Assembly: GCA_009733775.1 (NCBI GenBank)
Contig: WOGZ01000052.1
Location: forward strand, 1-64,000
Reading direction: 5' to 3'
Origin: Alectoria sarmentosa
Taxonomy: Eukaryota > Ascomycota > Lecanoromycetes > Lecanorales > Parmeliaceae
Length of the DNA: 64,000 bases
The notes beneath the pieces are model-generated. The model did no database searches, was not told where the DNA came from, and was given only the letters and a program-made list of their open reading frames with translations. This document shows, piece by piece, positions 32,876 to 43,768 of this stretch. Within the stretch, counting starts at the first letter, position 1; every line of letters begins with the position of its first letter. The position numbers and the translations under genes are program-made.

Positions 32876-35026
32876 CTATTGAAAATAACCCAAATTCCCC
32901 ACCCCCACCTTCCCCCTCCCCCCCTCAAAGATCCGAAACATCAAAACCTGAAAATGCTCTCCCCTCAACCTCCCCCGCGAATTCGAACTAAACTCCCGCA
33001 ACCCAACCAACACATCCTTCAGCGCCCTCCACGTCACGACCTTGCCCGGATCCGCAATCACAGTCACCGCCACGCTCCCGCTCCCGTCTACGGCCTGGTA
33101 CCGTCCGTCGCTGATCGGTTCGTTGCGTGAGTGTCCCGAGGCGAGAGGGCCGATTTCTCGCATTGCGGTGGCGAGGAGGGAGGTTATGAGGGCGGGGAGG
33201 ATGGAGCGGCCGAGGAGGTCGAAGAGGAGGGTCATGCTTGTGGAGGGGACTGGGTAGGGGATTGGGATTGGGATGTCTAGCGTGGCGTTTGGTGTTGCTG
33301 GTGAGGGTGAGGGGGTGCTTGTGTTCTGCGTTACGAGACCCAATTGCAAGAGCGGGGGGTGGGTCGCTCTCTTCGCTATTCCAAGCGCATCGGGATCGTC
33401 GTAATACCACACCTTCCCCGCGCCGATGCGGCCCCAGTTTTTGACCTCGACATCAAACACGAGCAGTTGCTTGTACGGCCCGACGCAGAAATCCGATAGG
33501 CCGGCTAGGATCTCGCCGAGCTGCCGCCACGATATCTCGGTGCCTTCGTAGGCCGTGACGGATACTTGTACGGTACCGACGTGGCTTTCGAACCCTCCTT
33601 GGCTGATGGGCTGATCTGGGATCGCGTAAATTGCGATTCGGGTTCTCCGTCGGGCGTGTTCGATCGCGGCGTTGACTTCGCTAGCGGGGAGGGTGGCGCC
33701 CATGTAGTTGAATAGTAGGGAGAGATCGGTGTTGGGGATGGGCCATATGTACGGTAGTAGCGGGGTGGAGACGGAGTGGGAGACGGTGTTTGTGTTGTAG
33801 AGATGGAGAGCGGTCGAGTTGATAGACAAGGGTGTGAGGTTCGATCTCTTTTCTTCGACCGCGCTGACGGTATCGCTGCCGTACATGGGAACTGCTAAAA
33901 GGTTCCCATATCCAATATTGCCACCATCCTTGTCTTTAATATCGAATCCCAAGTTTTCGAAGTGTTTCTGTTGATGAGAAGTTCCAATACCATTTGTGAA
34001 CCGGAATAAGCCAGCGATTACAGAGTTGATCTGCGACCAGTTCATCCAAATCATTCCATATATCTGGATCGTTATCCGAACTTTACCGGCTTTGGTCCAG
34101 TAGAAAAACCTGTCTTGGGGCACCTGCTCGCTAGCTGATTCTTTCATGAAAGGAGCTATCTTCAGAAATGCGCCGTTGAGGGCCTCATTGACCATTTTGC
34201 TCGGAATTGGAGTGCCAAGCCAAACGAAAGCCAAGCTGATGTTGGCGCCAGTGATCGGAAAGGTGACTTCGGCTGCGTAACTCGATAGCAGACTGCTCGT
34301 ATTGGACAGGTTGGGGTACGTCTCGTCAGTAAAGACAGACACTAAGTTTAATCTTTTGTCCAGCCCTTGAGGGGGGGTTCCTACCCTTCTCTTCACTACC
34401 TCGGCTGCACCCCGACCGCGGCCTTGAGTACACCACAAGAGCCCAGTGCCTATCCTTCCCTCATCTAAATGGTCGATTTCAAACTCCAGGCTCTGATAAT
34501 GCACTTGACGGTCGGTTCCGGCCCCGCTACTGAATTGCGTCAGACCTTCCAGGATCTGATCGAGTTGTAACCACGATAGCCCCACACCTCCATAAGCCTG
34601 TACGACAACAGAACAAACGAGGGACGTAGGAAGGGTCGAGCGCGTGCTGAATTCGAAAATGGTGTTCTTTGTTGCTTCTTCGGAATTGGAAGCTAGACGT
34701 GATAGGACCTGTTGGCGGGCGTCAAAGATGGTAGAGAGTGCCCGGACGACGGGGATTTGGAACCCGAAATGGGTAAAGTTCAAAGTAATGGCAGTGTCAG
34801 GAACAGGGTAGGGAACAGAAGCTTGAAAGGCTGAAATTTCTGGTAACCATGGTATTCCGTCAGGTGAACGGATGAGAGTCTCATTGTCAAAACGTAGCGT
34901 TGCATTTGCTGGTAAGTCTGTAACCTGTTCAGAGACCTGAAAAGTCGTGGGGAGGGCGCCGGAAGTAAGGAAGAGGCTAAAGAGGACTTGGGCAGCGTAG
35001 GTACTGGGCCTACCGAGTACGTACAT
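32876..35026 (-). CDS. Secreted protein of four tandem 'PVPNT' domains, about 716 aa
   Basis: Uninterrupted minus-strand ORF. An in-frame Met lies 16 codons upstream at 35074, but the Met at 35026 gives a clean signal peptide (MYVLGRPSTYAAQVLFSLFL then TSGALP), so I prefer it. The mature protein holds four diverged repeats of about 120-150 residues. Each opens with a (Y/W/F)P(V/I)P.T...L strand (R1 from about 34815, R3 from about 33762, R4 from about 33265; R2, opening FPITGANISLAF, from about 34277). Each then has an Ala-rich helix, a (S/T/N)W..(L/I)...L.GL..F segment and closes with FxFxV...GxxGxG. Many N-glycosylation sequons (NAT, NET, NFT, NTS, NIS) support extracellular location. The gene at 19482-19883 is a single copy of the same unit. 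I do not recognise the family. Function could be cell-wall, adhesive or effector-like, but nothing seen decides this. Confidence 0.75.
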   Translation of the reverse strand: MYVLGRPSTYAAQVLFSLFLTSGALPTTFQVSEQVTDLPANATLRFDNETLIRSPDGIPWLPEISAFQASVPYPVPDTAITLNFTHFGFQIPVVRALSTIFDARQQVLSRLASNSEEATKNTIFEFSTRSTLPTSLVCSVVVQAYGGVGLSWLQLDQILEGLTQFSSGAGTDRQVHYQSLEFEIDHLDEGRIGTGLLWCTQGRGRGAAEVVKRRVGTPPQGLDKRLNLVSVFTDETYPNLSNTSSLLSSYAAEVTFPITGANISLAFVWLGTPIPSKMVNEALNGAFLKIAPFMKESASEQVPQDRFFYWTKAGKVRITIQIYGMIWMNWSQINSVIAGLFRFTNGIGTSHQQKHFENLGFDIKDKDGGNIGYGNLLAVPMYGSDTVSAVEEKRSNLTPLSINSTALHLYNTNTVSHSVSTPLLPYIWPIPNTDLSLLFNYMGATLPASEVNAAIEHARRRTRIAIYAIPDQPISQGGFESHVGTVQVSVTAYEGTEISWRQLGEILAGLSDFCVGPYKQLLVFDVEVKNWGRIGAGKVWYYDDPDALGIAKRATHPPLLQLGLVTQNTSTPSPSPATPNATLDIPIPIPYPVPSTSMTLLFDLLGRSILPALITSLLATAMREIGPLASGHSRNEPISDGRYQAVDGSGSVAVTVIADPGKVVTWRALKDVLVGLREFSSNSRGRLRGEHFQVLMFRIFEGGRGKVGVGNLGYFQ

Positions 35027-36242
35027 GGCGAGATTGCACATGCAAGAGTATGGAGAAGAAGACCGTGGCAACAACTCCTAGATCACGGCCAGAGCATCTG
35101 TAGCAGATCAGGAAAGTTTCCACACATTCTAATTGCGACATCGGAAATATCTTTTGTCGGATGTGCAGCATGTTGCAGTGAACCTCGTTGCGCCGCGACT
35201 TGCGCCACATGCGCCCTAGTGGATCCCACGAATAAACTGCTACTCGGGGAACACGAAGGTATGAGGTACAGTACAACCGGAAATTTCCAGGCCCGTTTTG
35301 AAATGGGGAGAAGTGAGAGAAGAGAGACAGCCATAAGGAAGGAAACTTCCAAAACTATGATGAGAGCGAGTAGTTGATAAGAAATCGGTGTCCCGAAATC
35401 TGGGATACGGGTCAGAATTGAGTCAAACAAGGGATGGTCGATGGTGAGGAGAAGAAGCGAAGGTAAGAAGTCAGGCCTCGAGAAGGCAAAGAAAACGTCA
35501 ATAGACTCGACTTGGTGCAATCGTAGACGAGTGACTGTCAGAAAGATCTAATAAAGTCAGTGAGTTCCTGTTCAGTTCCCTCATCTTCAACTGTCTGCCG
35601 AACGTGACTGGCTCGGAGCCCATGTTTGGGATGGGGATGGATGGGATCGGGAAGAATTTGAAGTCTCGAGTCTGGGCTTTTGACATGCCTTAAAACACGG
35701 TATTAAAAACCTCGGTAATTTATTACATCGCATCACGACTTCTTTCCAATTCCCTGAGTCTAGCTCCCTGGTGTCCCTCGAAGACTTCACTTACACCCCC
35801 GATTTTCAAATCTCGTACAGTCACTTTTGGAGATTTTAACCCTCAGATTTCTTTTCGAAGGGTAAGGTGTATTACTGATTGATGTACGCTACTCTTGAAA
35901 GCCTTGCCAATTATGAATACGCGAAATACCGGAGGAACCTCCGCACCTGTTGATGTCACCGTCAACCTTTTTTCCTTTTTTCTGGAGACCAATTTATTTC
36001 ACTTAGAATTGATTGTGAGGCACAATAAATTCTTTCTTTTCTTGCTTCCGCTTACACTATGAATCACTCTCAGCAAAAGTAAGTCCAATCAGCGAGCAGA
36101 TTTCCTCGATACTGCGCAACGATTGACTCAGCTCTGTAGACACATCCATCCTTACCACCGGCCCTTGCCCGCCCAATTCCAATCCACGGACAAAGGCAAG
36201 GCGGAAGCTGAAGCATACTACAATTCTGACTCCCAGTCTATC
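35027..36242. other. Intergenic DNA between divergent genes
   Basis: Contains a minus-strand ORF of 145 codons (35083-35520) with a hydrophobic segment (YQLLALIIVLEVSFLMAVSL). It lies directly upstream of the four-repeat gene, probably in its 5' leader or promoter, and has no other support. The rest is non-coding, with moderately AT-rich DNA before the aldo-keto reductase. Confidence 0.45.
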
Positions 36243-37307
36243 ATGCCTCCTTCCAAGATTGCCTTCACAGACCTCCTTCCTCTCCACAACTCCGCAGTCA
36301 AAATTCCCCGACTCGGTTTCGGCATATACCAGTCTCCAGCGAACGTCTGCATGAATTCCTGCCTCACTGCCCTCAGATACGGATACCGTCACATCGATTG
36401 CGCACAATTCTATCGCAATGAGACAGAAATGGGTGAAGCTGCGCGGCAGTCAGGCATACCGCGTAACCAAGTTTTCCTTACAACGAAAATCATGACCGCC
36501 GGTGGCAGTGCGGAGAAGACATATAAGAAGTGTTTGGATAGTGTACACAAGATTGATGGTGAGAAGGGCTATGTCGACTTATTCCTGATACATTGGCCGA
36601 CTGGAGGGCCCGCAGCTATAAAAGAGATGTATCAAGCCTTGGAAAAATTGGAGAGTGAGGGGAAGGCGAGGAGTATTGGTGTCAGTAATTTTGGAATTGG
36701 GCATATTGAGGAGCTGAAGAGTTATGCGCGAATATGGCCTCCGCACGTAAATCAAATTGAGGTATGTACAAACTTTAGGCCTCTTCTTCAATACATACGT
36801 CTTCGCGAGTTGATGTTTGCTAACCCCGTGCTTTCGCCCTTCTGAGATTTCTCAGGGTGCTCAAACCTCCTTGCTCAATCATCTTTCACTTTATAAATCC
36901 CTCGATTTCTCTTCTGCTCTTACCTCTACCTCGACCTCGACCATGCAGATGCTGATATCGATGTCCCTTTACAGCTTCACCCTTGGAACCAACAACGAGC
37001 AATAGTGGATTATTGTAACGAACACAAGATCATTGTTGAAGCCTACTGCCCTCTCGTTCGAAATCTCAAGGCCCATGATCAGACTCTGCTGGAAATGTCG
37101 CAGAAGCATGATAAAACCACTGCACAAGTGCTGATAAGGTACTCATTACAGAAAGGCTGGGTGTCATTACCGAAGAGTGATACGCCCAGCCGGATTGAAG
37201 CGAATGCGGACGTGTATGGCTTCAGTCTGACCGATGAGGACATGAAAACATTGGATTCATTGGATCAAGGGGTGAAGGGGGCGATTGTGCATGCAGTGAA
37301 GAATTAA
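36243..37307 (+). CDS. Aldo-keto reductase
   Basis: Cytosolic NAD(P)H-dependent carbonyl reductase of the AKR superfamily with a TIM-barrel fold. Model: join(36243..36761, 36975..37307), 283 aa, in phase across a 213-nt intron (GTATGT donor, TTTACAG acceptor). The join restores the conserved NQIELHPWNQQ motif. Catalytic tetrad signs: Asp in GYRHIDCAQFYRNE, Tyr in the same segment, Lys in FLTTKI and His in LFLIHWP. Also present are RLGFGIYQS, GKARSIGVSNF and a cofactor-binding SLPKSDTPSRIEAN. Length is slightly short of the usual 290-320. Upstream in-frame codons to 36123 exist, but the start at 36243 (MPPSKIAF) fits the family. Substrate is unknown; aldehydes or keto sugars are typical. Confidence 0.9.
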
Positions 37308-38336
37308 ATAGTGATGCTGTCCTGTGAAGAGTAGACATATTCACGAACCTTCCAATGTGAAGTCTGCTAGCGCAGGCAGCGGTGGGTACTTAATCTCCTT
37401 TCTCCCAACTCTTCCCTACACATCGCCACCAATGATAGTCATAAAACGCCATGGCGAGTCATCAACATGGATCTTCACAATCATTATAGTCATCACCAAA
37501 GCTTTTAACAGTGACCTTGATCCACACCCATCACGTTCTTTACATGTGACAGCACGTGTAAATAAATACACAAATGCCTACTGTCCCACCTTCCATCTCG
37601 TGCGATATCTCTTATTCATGATATTCAACAATTGTACCTCAACATGGATGATCTGAGACCTTGTGTACTCTCTGAATTGCACGTATCTTACCACTCATTG
37701 AGGTATATGTTCTCCTGTCTGAATACTCTATGCATTTCGTACCATTCAGCTTGCATGAATGTTTCCACCAGATGAGTCTTGCAAGTCTCTCGTCCATCGG
37801 CCACGTTCTTGTCCAGTACTAGGCCTCAGATAGCCTTGCTTACTGCCTTGCGGTTCCTCATCATCAGAGGCAGCGGCGGTACTGAAGCAACTCCAATTTG
37901 CATCCGCCAAGTGTTAGCTCATTGATGGAGTTGGGACCCAATTTAATTGACCTGTTGTGCAAAGTCTCAAATTCGCTCAGCACCCTTCGGCAGCATGCCA
38001 TCTCCAACGGACTCTTTTTTCAACTGTCCAGAAAAACATGCCGATATGCTCGTTAGGCTAGGCAAAATCGGTCAGTCTCTTTCTCTTTGGGGCAGAAAGA
38101 GGCGGAAAAGATTTTCGTACTTGTACACAGCAAGATTCGAGCTGTCGTTCAGCAATGGGGAGAAGAGCTCTCACGGCTGGCTAAGCGAGCGATCTCCTTC
38201 ATCTCTCGTCCTTTACCAGCAGCTCCAAAAAATACCACACCACGAATCTTCGTCCAGACCGAAGTCTTGCACCTTGGACTAGACACTCGAGCCGTCCTTT
38301 TCCCGCTCCGATCTTTGATCTCATGCCTACAAGGAA
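37308..38336. other. Degraded or intergenic DNA
   Basis: Only short ORFs. A 122-codon ORF at 38087-38455 (EKIFVLVHSKIRAVVQQWGE) has protein-like composition but no recognised domain and overlaps the next region in another frame. It may be a relic of the same decayed gene. Confidence 0.45.
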
Positions 38337-39566
38337 TTGGTATCCCCTATCGTTCACCAGAAGCTTACAGATCACTGGAAAGCGCCATACAGTGTCCACA
38401 GATCGCGTTTCAATGTGACTCGGGACTTCTTAAGCGAATCTCACAGATTGAATAAGGCTCAGACCGCCTTTATCTTGTGTTCATTGACGCATCAAGGAAC
38501 GAAGCGCATCCAGAACCTTACGTATGAGCAAGCGCCCGACATGATCAAAGTCCAGAAAACTTACTCGGAAGGTCGCGAAAGTGATGAATGTGAAGCAGCA
38601 GGAGGTCGTGTGGGCTCGAATCGCCGGAAAGTCAAAATCATTTATCCCACTCCGGAGGATGGCATCGAGATCGTCCCATCGACAGACCCGATCAGAGATC
38701 TCGCAAGACTTATAACCAAGAGCAGCGGCAGAGCTTCCCGTTCGGCCACCGAAGACCTCGATCTTGATCTTACTGCCAAGGCTATTACGGAAGGAAAGTC
38801 GCGGAGATGCCGACACAATACAGGGCGCGGGTCGCAATGAGTTTTGGGCATTCTAGAAGCGCGTCAACTCCTCCAGTGCCCTCCCTCCTTCCTTCATCGA
38901 TGCCTCTGCTCTGTCATTGTCGCCACGATGAAGGCTCAAGCCGCCATCAAGGAAGTGCTCGCATCAGAGCCCAACATCCTCCATTTCTTCCACAACCTCT
39001 TCAGCCCTCGAAATTTGAGGGCCGTTCAGGCGCGACTCGCCAACATCTCCGAGCAGTCGGAGCCCTGGCAGAGAACTCTTGCAGCGGCAAAGCCATCCGC
39101 GGGAGAGCCTCAACGCATGACGGACGCCATTACCTCCTATAACCTCTACGGGAACAGCTAGCACGAGCGACGCTTCTTCCATTCTTTAGAGATCGCGGCC
39201 GGCTGTACCTTCTAGGAGAAGTGGAGCGAGATGCTTGACCTAATCCAAACCAAGGGGGACAATCAAGGCGTTGAGGTGAAGACCGAAGATATGGCACTCT
39301 ACGTGTGGTACGACAACGAGATCAAGGAGAGATCTCTGAAACCAACTGAGACGAACGTCACGAAGTTGAAGGCTTACTGCATGTGTCAATTGCCTTGGTG
39401 TATCCTGCCAAATGAAAAGTTCCTGGGTCAGCACGGAATATCTATAAGCCAATTACACCTGGATCGAGGGGACCGTAGAAACTTTAAAGAAGAGACATCG
39501 TCACCTTCTTTCAGTGCCGACAATTGCGAATTCGTTTCACTATCTCACAACGATTATCTCGAGTGA
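38337..39566 (+). pseudogene. Probable pseudogene: one frame with three internal stops
   Basis: A single reading frame stays protein-like for about 400 codons but is interrupted by TGA at 38838-38840 and TAG at 39159-39161 and 39213-39215. Segments include DGIEIVPSTDPIRDLARLIT, SEPNILHFFHNLFSPRNLRA and ETNVTKLKAYCMCQLPWCIL. Composition does not change across the stops, which suggests one decayed coding sequence rather than three ORFs. I do not recognise the family. The alternative, a multi-intron gene, was not excluded because GT/AG pairs could remove some stops. Confidence 0.4.
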
Positions 39567-41100
39567 CCCCATACTGAGCTGACGAATGAGTTCGCGGCGA
39601 AGACCCAGGAGGCTCAGCTTCAGCCAGTGGAACCTCCATTACCCGTATCTGCTGGGGCTCCTTTCCATTTACCAACAGTCTGGTATACTACATTAACATG
39701 AACCCAATGCTGGTGAACGAGGTAAGACAATACACCACTTTCCTTGACCTAGTCTTTGGCTCACTTAAACCTAGGAACGCCTCGTATGGGCAATACCTCA
39801 CCCCATTTTGAACCACACTGATGCTGGAGAGGTCTTCACAATGGATAAGGCCGCTTCTTTTCACCGGAAAAGCTTGACGAGTTCTGCGGCAAGCTTCTCC
39901 ACCCAACAGTCAAACGCTCCCAAAGATATATCAATTCAGCATTGTCGACATCACCCAACTGCCAGTAGGTAGCCAAAAGGATTGATGAGTCAACGGGGCT
40001 CATCAAAGGTGGCTCTCGGTGCTAGTCCTTTATACATAAACAGTTCGCCCCGTTGCTGTTTGTGAACTCGAGAGTTCACCCCAATCCAAATATGGTGTTT
40101 AGAACCAAGATCTCGCATCTTTCGCCCCATGCTACCTACCGGCCAGCATTGCTGGTCTTACTCCCTCAGCATCTGCTACTCCCACTTTATAGCAAGTCAG
40201 TCCATGTCCAACGAGACCACGATTCCTGGAGGACTTCGCCGGAGGGTTTTGAAAACACAAGCTCAGTGGATTTAACAACAAACCTCGTTTATGATTGATG
40301 CACGACCAGAGGCGCCAACAGTTGAGCCACACGACTACCCAAGGCTGAGACCGGCCAGCTTGGGGGTCCCGCGCGTATCATTCAAAGTTAGCTTTGACAT
40401 ACTTCAGACTTTCAACTTGCTAAGATTCTTCGAGCTGGATATGACCAGTTTTCTTGTATATGCTTTCGACTTACCTAGATTCTTTGAACTCGCCATGGGC
40501 TTGAGTGTATAGAATGTTCGGGCTGCTTCCCCACAGATCCACATATTGCCATTGCACAACACCCATGAGATGATTGCTTTATTGATCACTGCAAGTGTAT
40601 ACTTTGACAGATCATGCATGATATCTTTCTTTGATCACATTGCACATCCAGGACACAGATTTGCCTGCACTGAAATCACAAGATCTACCACCCCAGCATG
40701 CATTGAAAAAGACAAAAGGAGCAATCTTAGTGTTACACCTAGTGCCAGTCAATCAGGTGTTGTAACAGTTGTCTCTTAATCTTGTTTCCGGCCAAGGACT
40801 TGTTGCTCTGCCCTCCATCCTTGCACACTTGCCTCTTCCGGTGTTTTCACATCCTCTAAACACAGTGTCTTTCCCCTCTTTCTAATCTCCTTGCACTGGC
40901 ACTTCAAGGAACACACCCTCCTAACACAGTGTCAAGCCCCTCTTTTTAGTCTCCTTCCAAAGACACTTCTGGGTTCTTATATCCCATTGCTGTGTTCCTT
41001 TTGTATACAACATCTGTCTTCTTGCATACCACACAACCCCCATCTTCCTCCTGTGCATGACCTCTGTATTGACAGATACAGATCAACATTATCAAGAGTC
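39567..41100. other. Intergenic DNA and promoter of the first TPGLINP paralog
   Basis: No supported ORF. A direct repeat beginning ACACAGTGTC and containing CCCCTCTTTCTAATCTCCTT occurs at about 40859-40900, with a variant at about 40926-40974. Pyrimidine-rich DNA runs up to the ATG at 41101. Confidence 0.5.
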
Positions 41101-43768
41101 ATGGCACAGTATCCTGGGATAGCTGTGAGTTATCTTTCCGATCCATCATTCCCCTTTTCATCATATTCCCGGGGCCGGGAGACCTTTTCTGCCTCCTGAG
41201 ACATGCCTTCTGACTCTAGAGCCATCCTCAAAAGAAGTATGCTGACTCCGAAGTCATTCAGTGGAACCAGCGGCCTGACTATGTCGCTTTGACCCAACGT
41301 GACGATCCAGCAGGAATAGTCACTACCTACAGTAAAGCTTGAAGGAGTATCATTTGGGCCTGAGCGCTGATTTGTATCTAGACCCTCCCCGCCCAGGTAT
41401 TTCTGCCACCGATGTCACATCTTTCGTCTATGGGTAAGCAGACCTTGCACCGAAACCTCTTCAGCTGGAGTAGTTGACAGTTTCCTGCAGCCAAGCCACG
41501 ATCACCGTGAATGACTGGCCAGAGATCATGTACTATCTGCAGCCGACTGCAGAGTGGACCGCCTTTCGTGGCACCGCACAGCCGCCGCAGAAGGTAGACG
41601 TCAATGGCCAGGGAATGGTTGAGCGCTTCCCACATCAGGGTCAGCCAGCACGGCCTCTTTTAGATTTTTCGATTCTGCCTGATACCGTGAGGTCTTACCT
41701 TCTTACCTGATTCAAAAATATGTCTAACACATACTATAGATCTGCAGCCAAGAAGAATGGTGGTGGATAGATCTATGGCGGCGCATGGACCCCCGTATGC
41801 ACTGGCAAGACATCCTCATGCGTATCGAGGTGCCAAACCGCACTCCAGACATGGATAGACACATACAGAACACAACCAACAATTTGATAAATCGGCTCGC
41901 ACATAGGAGGTATTCCATGCTCGCCTGGCATACCACCGGCGCCAACTCTATGAGGAACAACGAAGTAAGGACTCTAGTCCTACAGAGGGTTCACAATGCT
42001 ATTCCACCTCTTCCTCATAATAGTACACGTGGACTCACGCCTGGGTTGATCAACCCGCTGCTGGGGAATATTCCTGGAAACAGTGTTCCTCACCCTCCTG
42101 GGAGAAATAATCAGGGTAGGCTTCGTGTCGGTGTTGGACGACCACGAGCCACACAGCCGGCAGCAGTAGTAGCAAACCAAGCGCAAGGGAATCTGGCACA
42201 AGGTAACCCAGTGCAGAACAATCGAGGCCGTAGCAATCGTGAACGTGGTCATCGAACACCCAGCAAACGCAATCGTACTAGTCCGGATCACACAGGCCGA
42301 CCGACAAAACGGCACGCCCAAGACATTAACTTCGACACCGAGGACGACAGCAATATTGACACTAGATCTGACAAAGACAAGAGCTCAGAGGTATGGATAG
42401 ACGCTCCAGATATCCCTCGGACCTTACTGACAGGACTAAGAACGAACCCTTATCGGTCGCTAAGGCCCGTGCTCGAGCAGCACGAACCCGAAAGTCCAGC
42501 AAGCCTTTGTTTGATCTGGGACAAGTGAAAACTGGCGCTGTCAAGAAAAAGAGACACTCACAGAAACCCGCAATGCCAAAGAAGACCAAGCAAACGACTG
42601 CGCATCAACAGCTAAAGGAGGCAGCACAGGTGCAGCGAGACAGCACCACCGAGCATGATTCTGAGGATGAGACAGAGATAGACGAGAGAGGACATTCATC
42701 AGCCGCTCCACTCCATTTCGAAGGTGATCCTGGCTTCGAGGCTGCCTTTCAAGCAAGCAGACGGGCTCGTCGCCAAGCTCAAGATATCGAAAATGGCCCT
42801 CGGCCTCCCCATCGGCCTGGCTCTCCTACCCTTCCTAATCGACGCGCCCCTCGAGGTGACGTCTTGGATTCCGAACTTCTAGGAGACGAGAATATCGAGG
42901 GCCGTACTCTAGTGGCTGCTCCGTCATCGGACACAGTGACTGCTCGTCAAGAGTCAGCACCACCTACGTCTCCATCAAACGCACTCACTCCAGCGCCCCG
43001 CCAACGCATCAGCGCAATCACCCGCCTACCTTTTGCTGGACACTATCGCCGTCCAGAAGCGCTTTCTGGTTACGGTGACAGCCAATCTGGCCGTAGAGGC
43101 TCACCGGAGAGGAACTCCCGGGTCACACCATCTACTAGGAACCGCACCACAGAGGCCAATAATGGGCGTGAGGTGCTTACAAGCAACTCTAGCGCCGCCA
43201 GCATCGGGCTTCCCGTACCTCCAGCAGACCGTCCTCATCAAAGCTACTACTGCCCTAGCCCCGGCGGGTCACACTACCAATATACAGACAACTCTGGAAC
43301 GCCAACCTCCGTGACACGACCCACGCCATCTTCAAATTCCGATGGGACCATTGGCGCGAACCAGCGGGCACCAGCACAGACCACCACCCAACCGCCCCAT
43401 CCTGGCCCAAACGTGCAGCCAGTAAGTAATTCCCCTCTCCTCCAACCGGCAGAGCCACAAGCACGCCACTGATAACTGATACAACCAGGCAGACCACCCG
43501 CAACCCCGCCGACGCTCCAAACGGTCAGCGCAGCTTCGCAGCCAGCAACCGAATGAACCGGCTGACCGAGGTAGCAGCACGCCTTTTTAACGCCGTGGAC
43601 GAAGAGAGACGCCGTCGTGAGCAGTGGCCGAGGGAGGTGCTGGGTCGCCATGCGCGGGGGGTCCTGGATGTGATGATGGATGGCGATACCGAGTGGGCTA
43701 CGGGCTTTCTGGAGAGGGAGCTGGAGAGGGAGAGGAGGGAACGACAAGCTTCTTCGGATGAGGAGTGA
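41101..43768 (+). CDS. TPGLINP-family paralog A, 763 aa
   Basis: Model: join(41101..41124, 41220..41331, 41382..41433, 41491..41686, 41740..42390, 42441..43421, 43493..43768), all phases consistent. The N-terminal half parallels paralog C: WNQRPDYVAL, EIMYYLQPTAEW, RPLLDFSILPD, then QEEWW and RRMDPRMHWQDILMR, SMLAWH and TRGLTPGLINPLLG. The middle and C-terminal part is long, disordered and rich in Ser, Pro, Arg and Gln, with a basic KRNRTSP...RPTKRH cluster that could be a nuclear signal. The last exon encodes a charged helix, NRLTEVAARLFNAVDEERRR, possibly a coiled coil. The first exon is only 24 nt. Three intron positions match those of paralog C. I do not recognise a function; a nuclear or DNA/RNA-associated role is only a guess from composition. 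Confidence 0.68.

Noticed and set aside
35083..35520. 145-codon minus ORF with a membrane-like segment.
   Set aside because: It lies in the leader/promoter of the four-repeat gene with no other support; kept only as a note.
36123..36242. Upstream in-frame start for the aldo-keto reductase.
   Set aside because: The added residues do not resemble the family N-terminus, whereas MPPSKIAF followed by RLGFGIYQ fits normal spacing.
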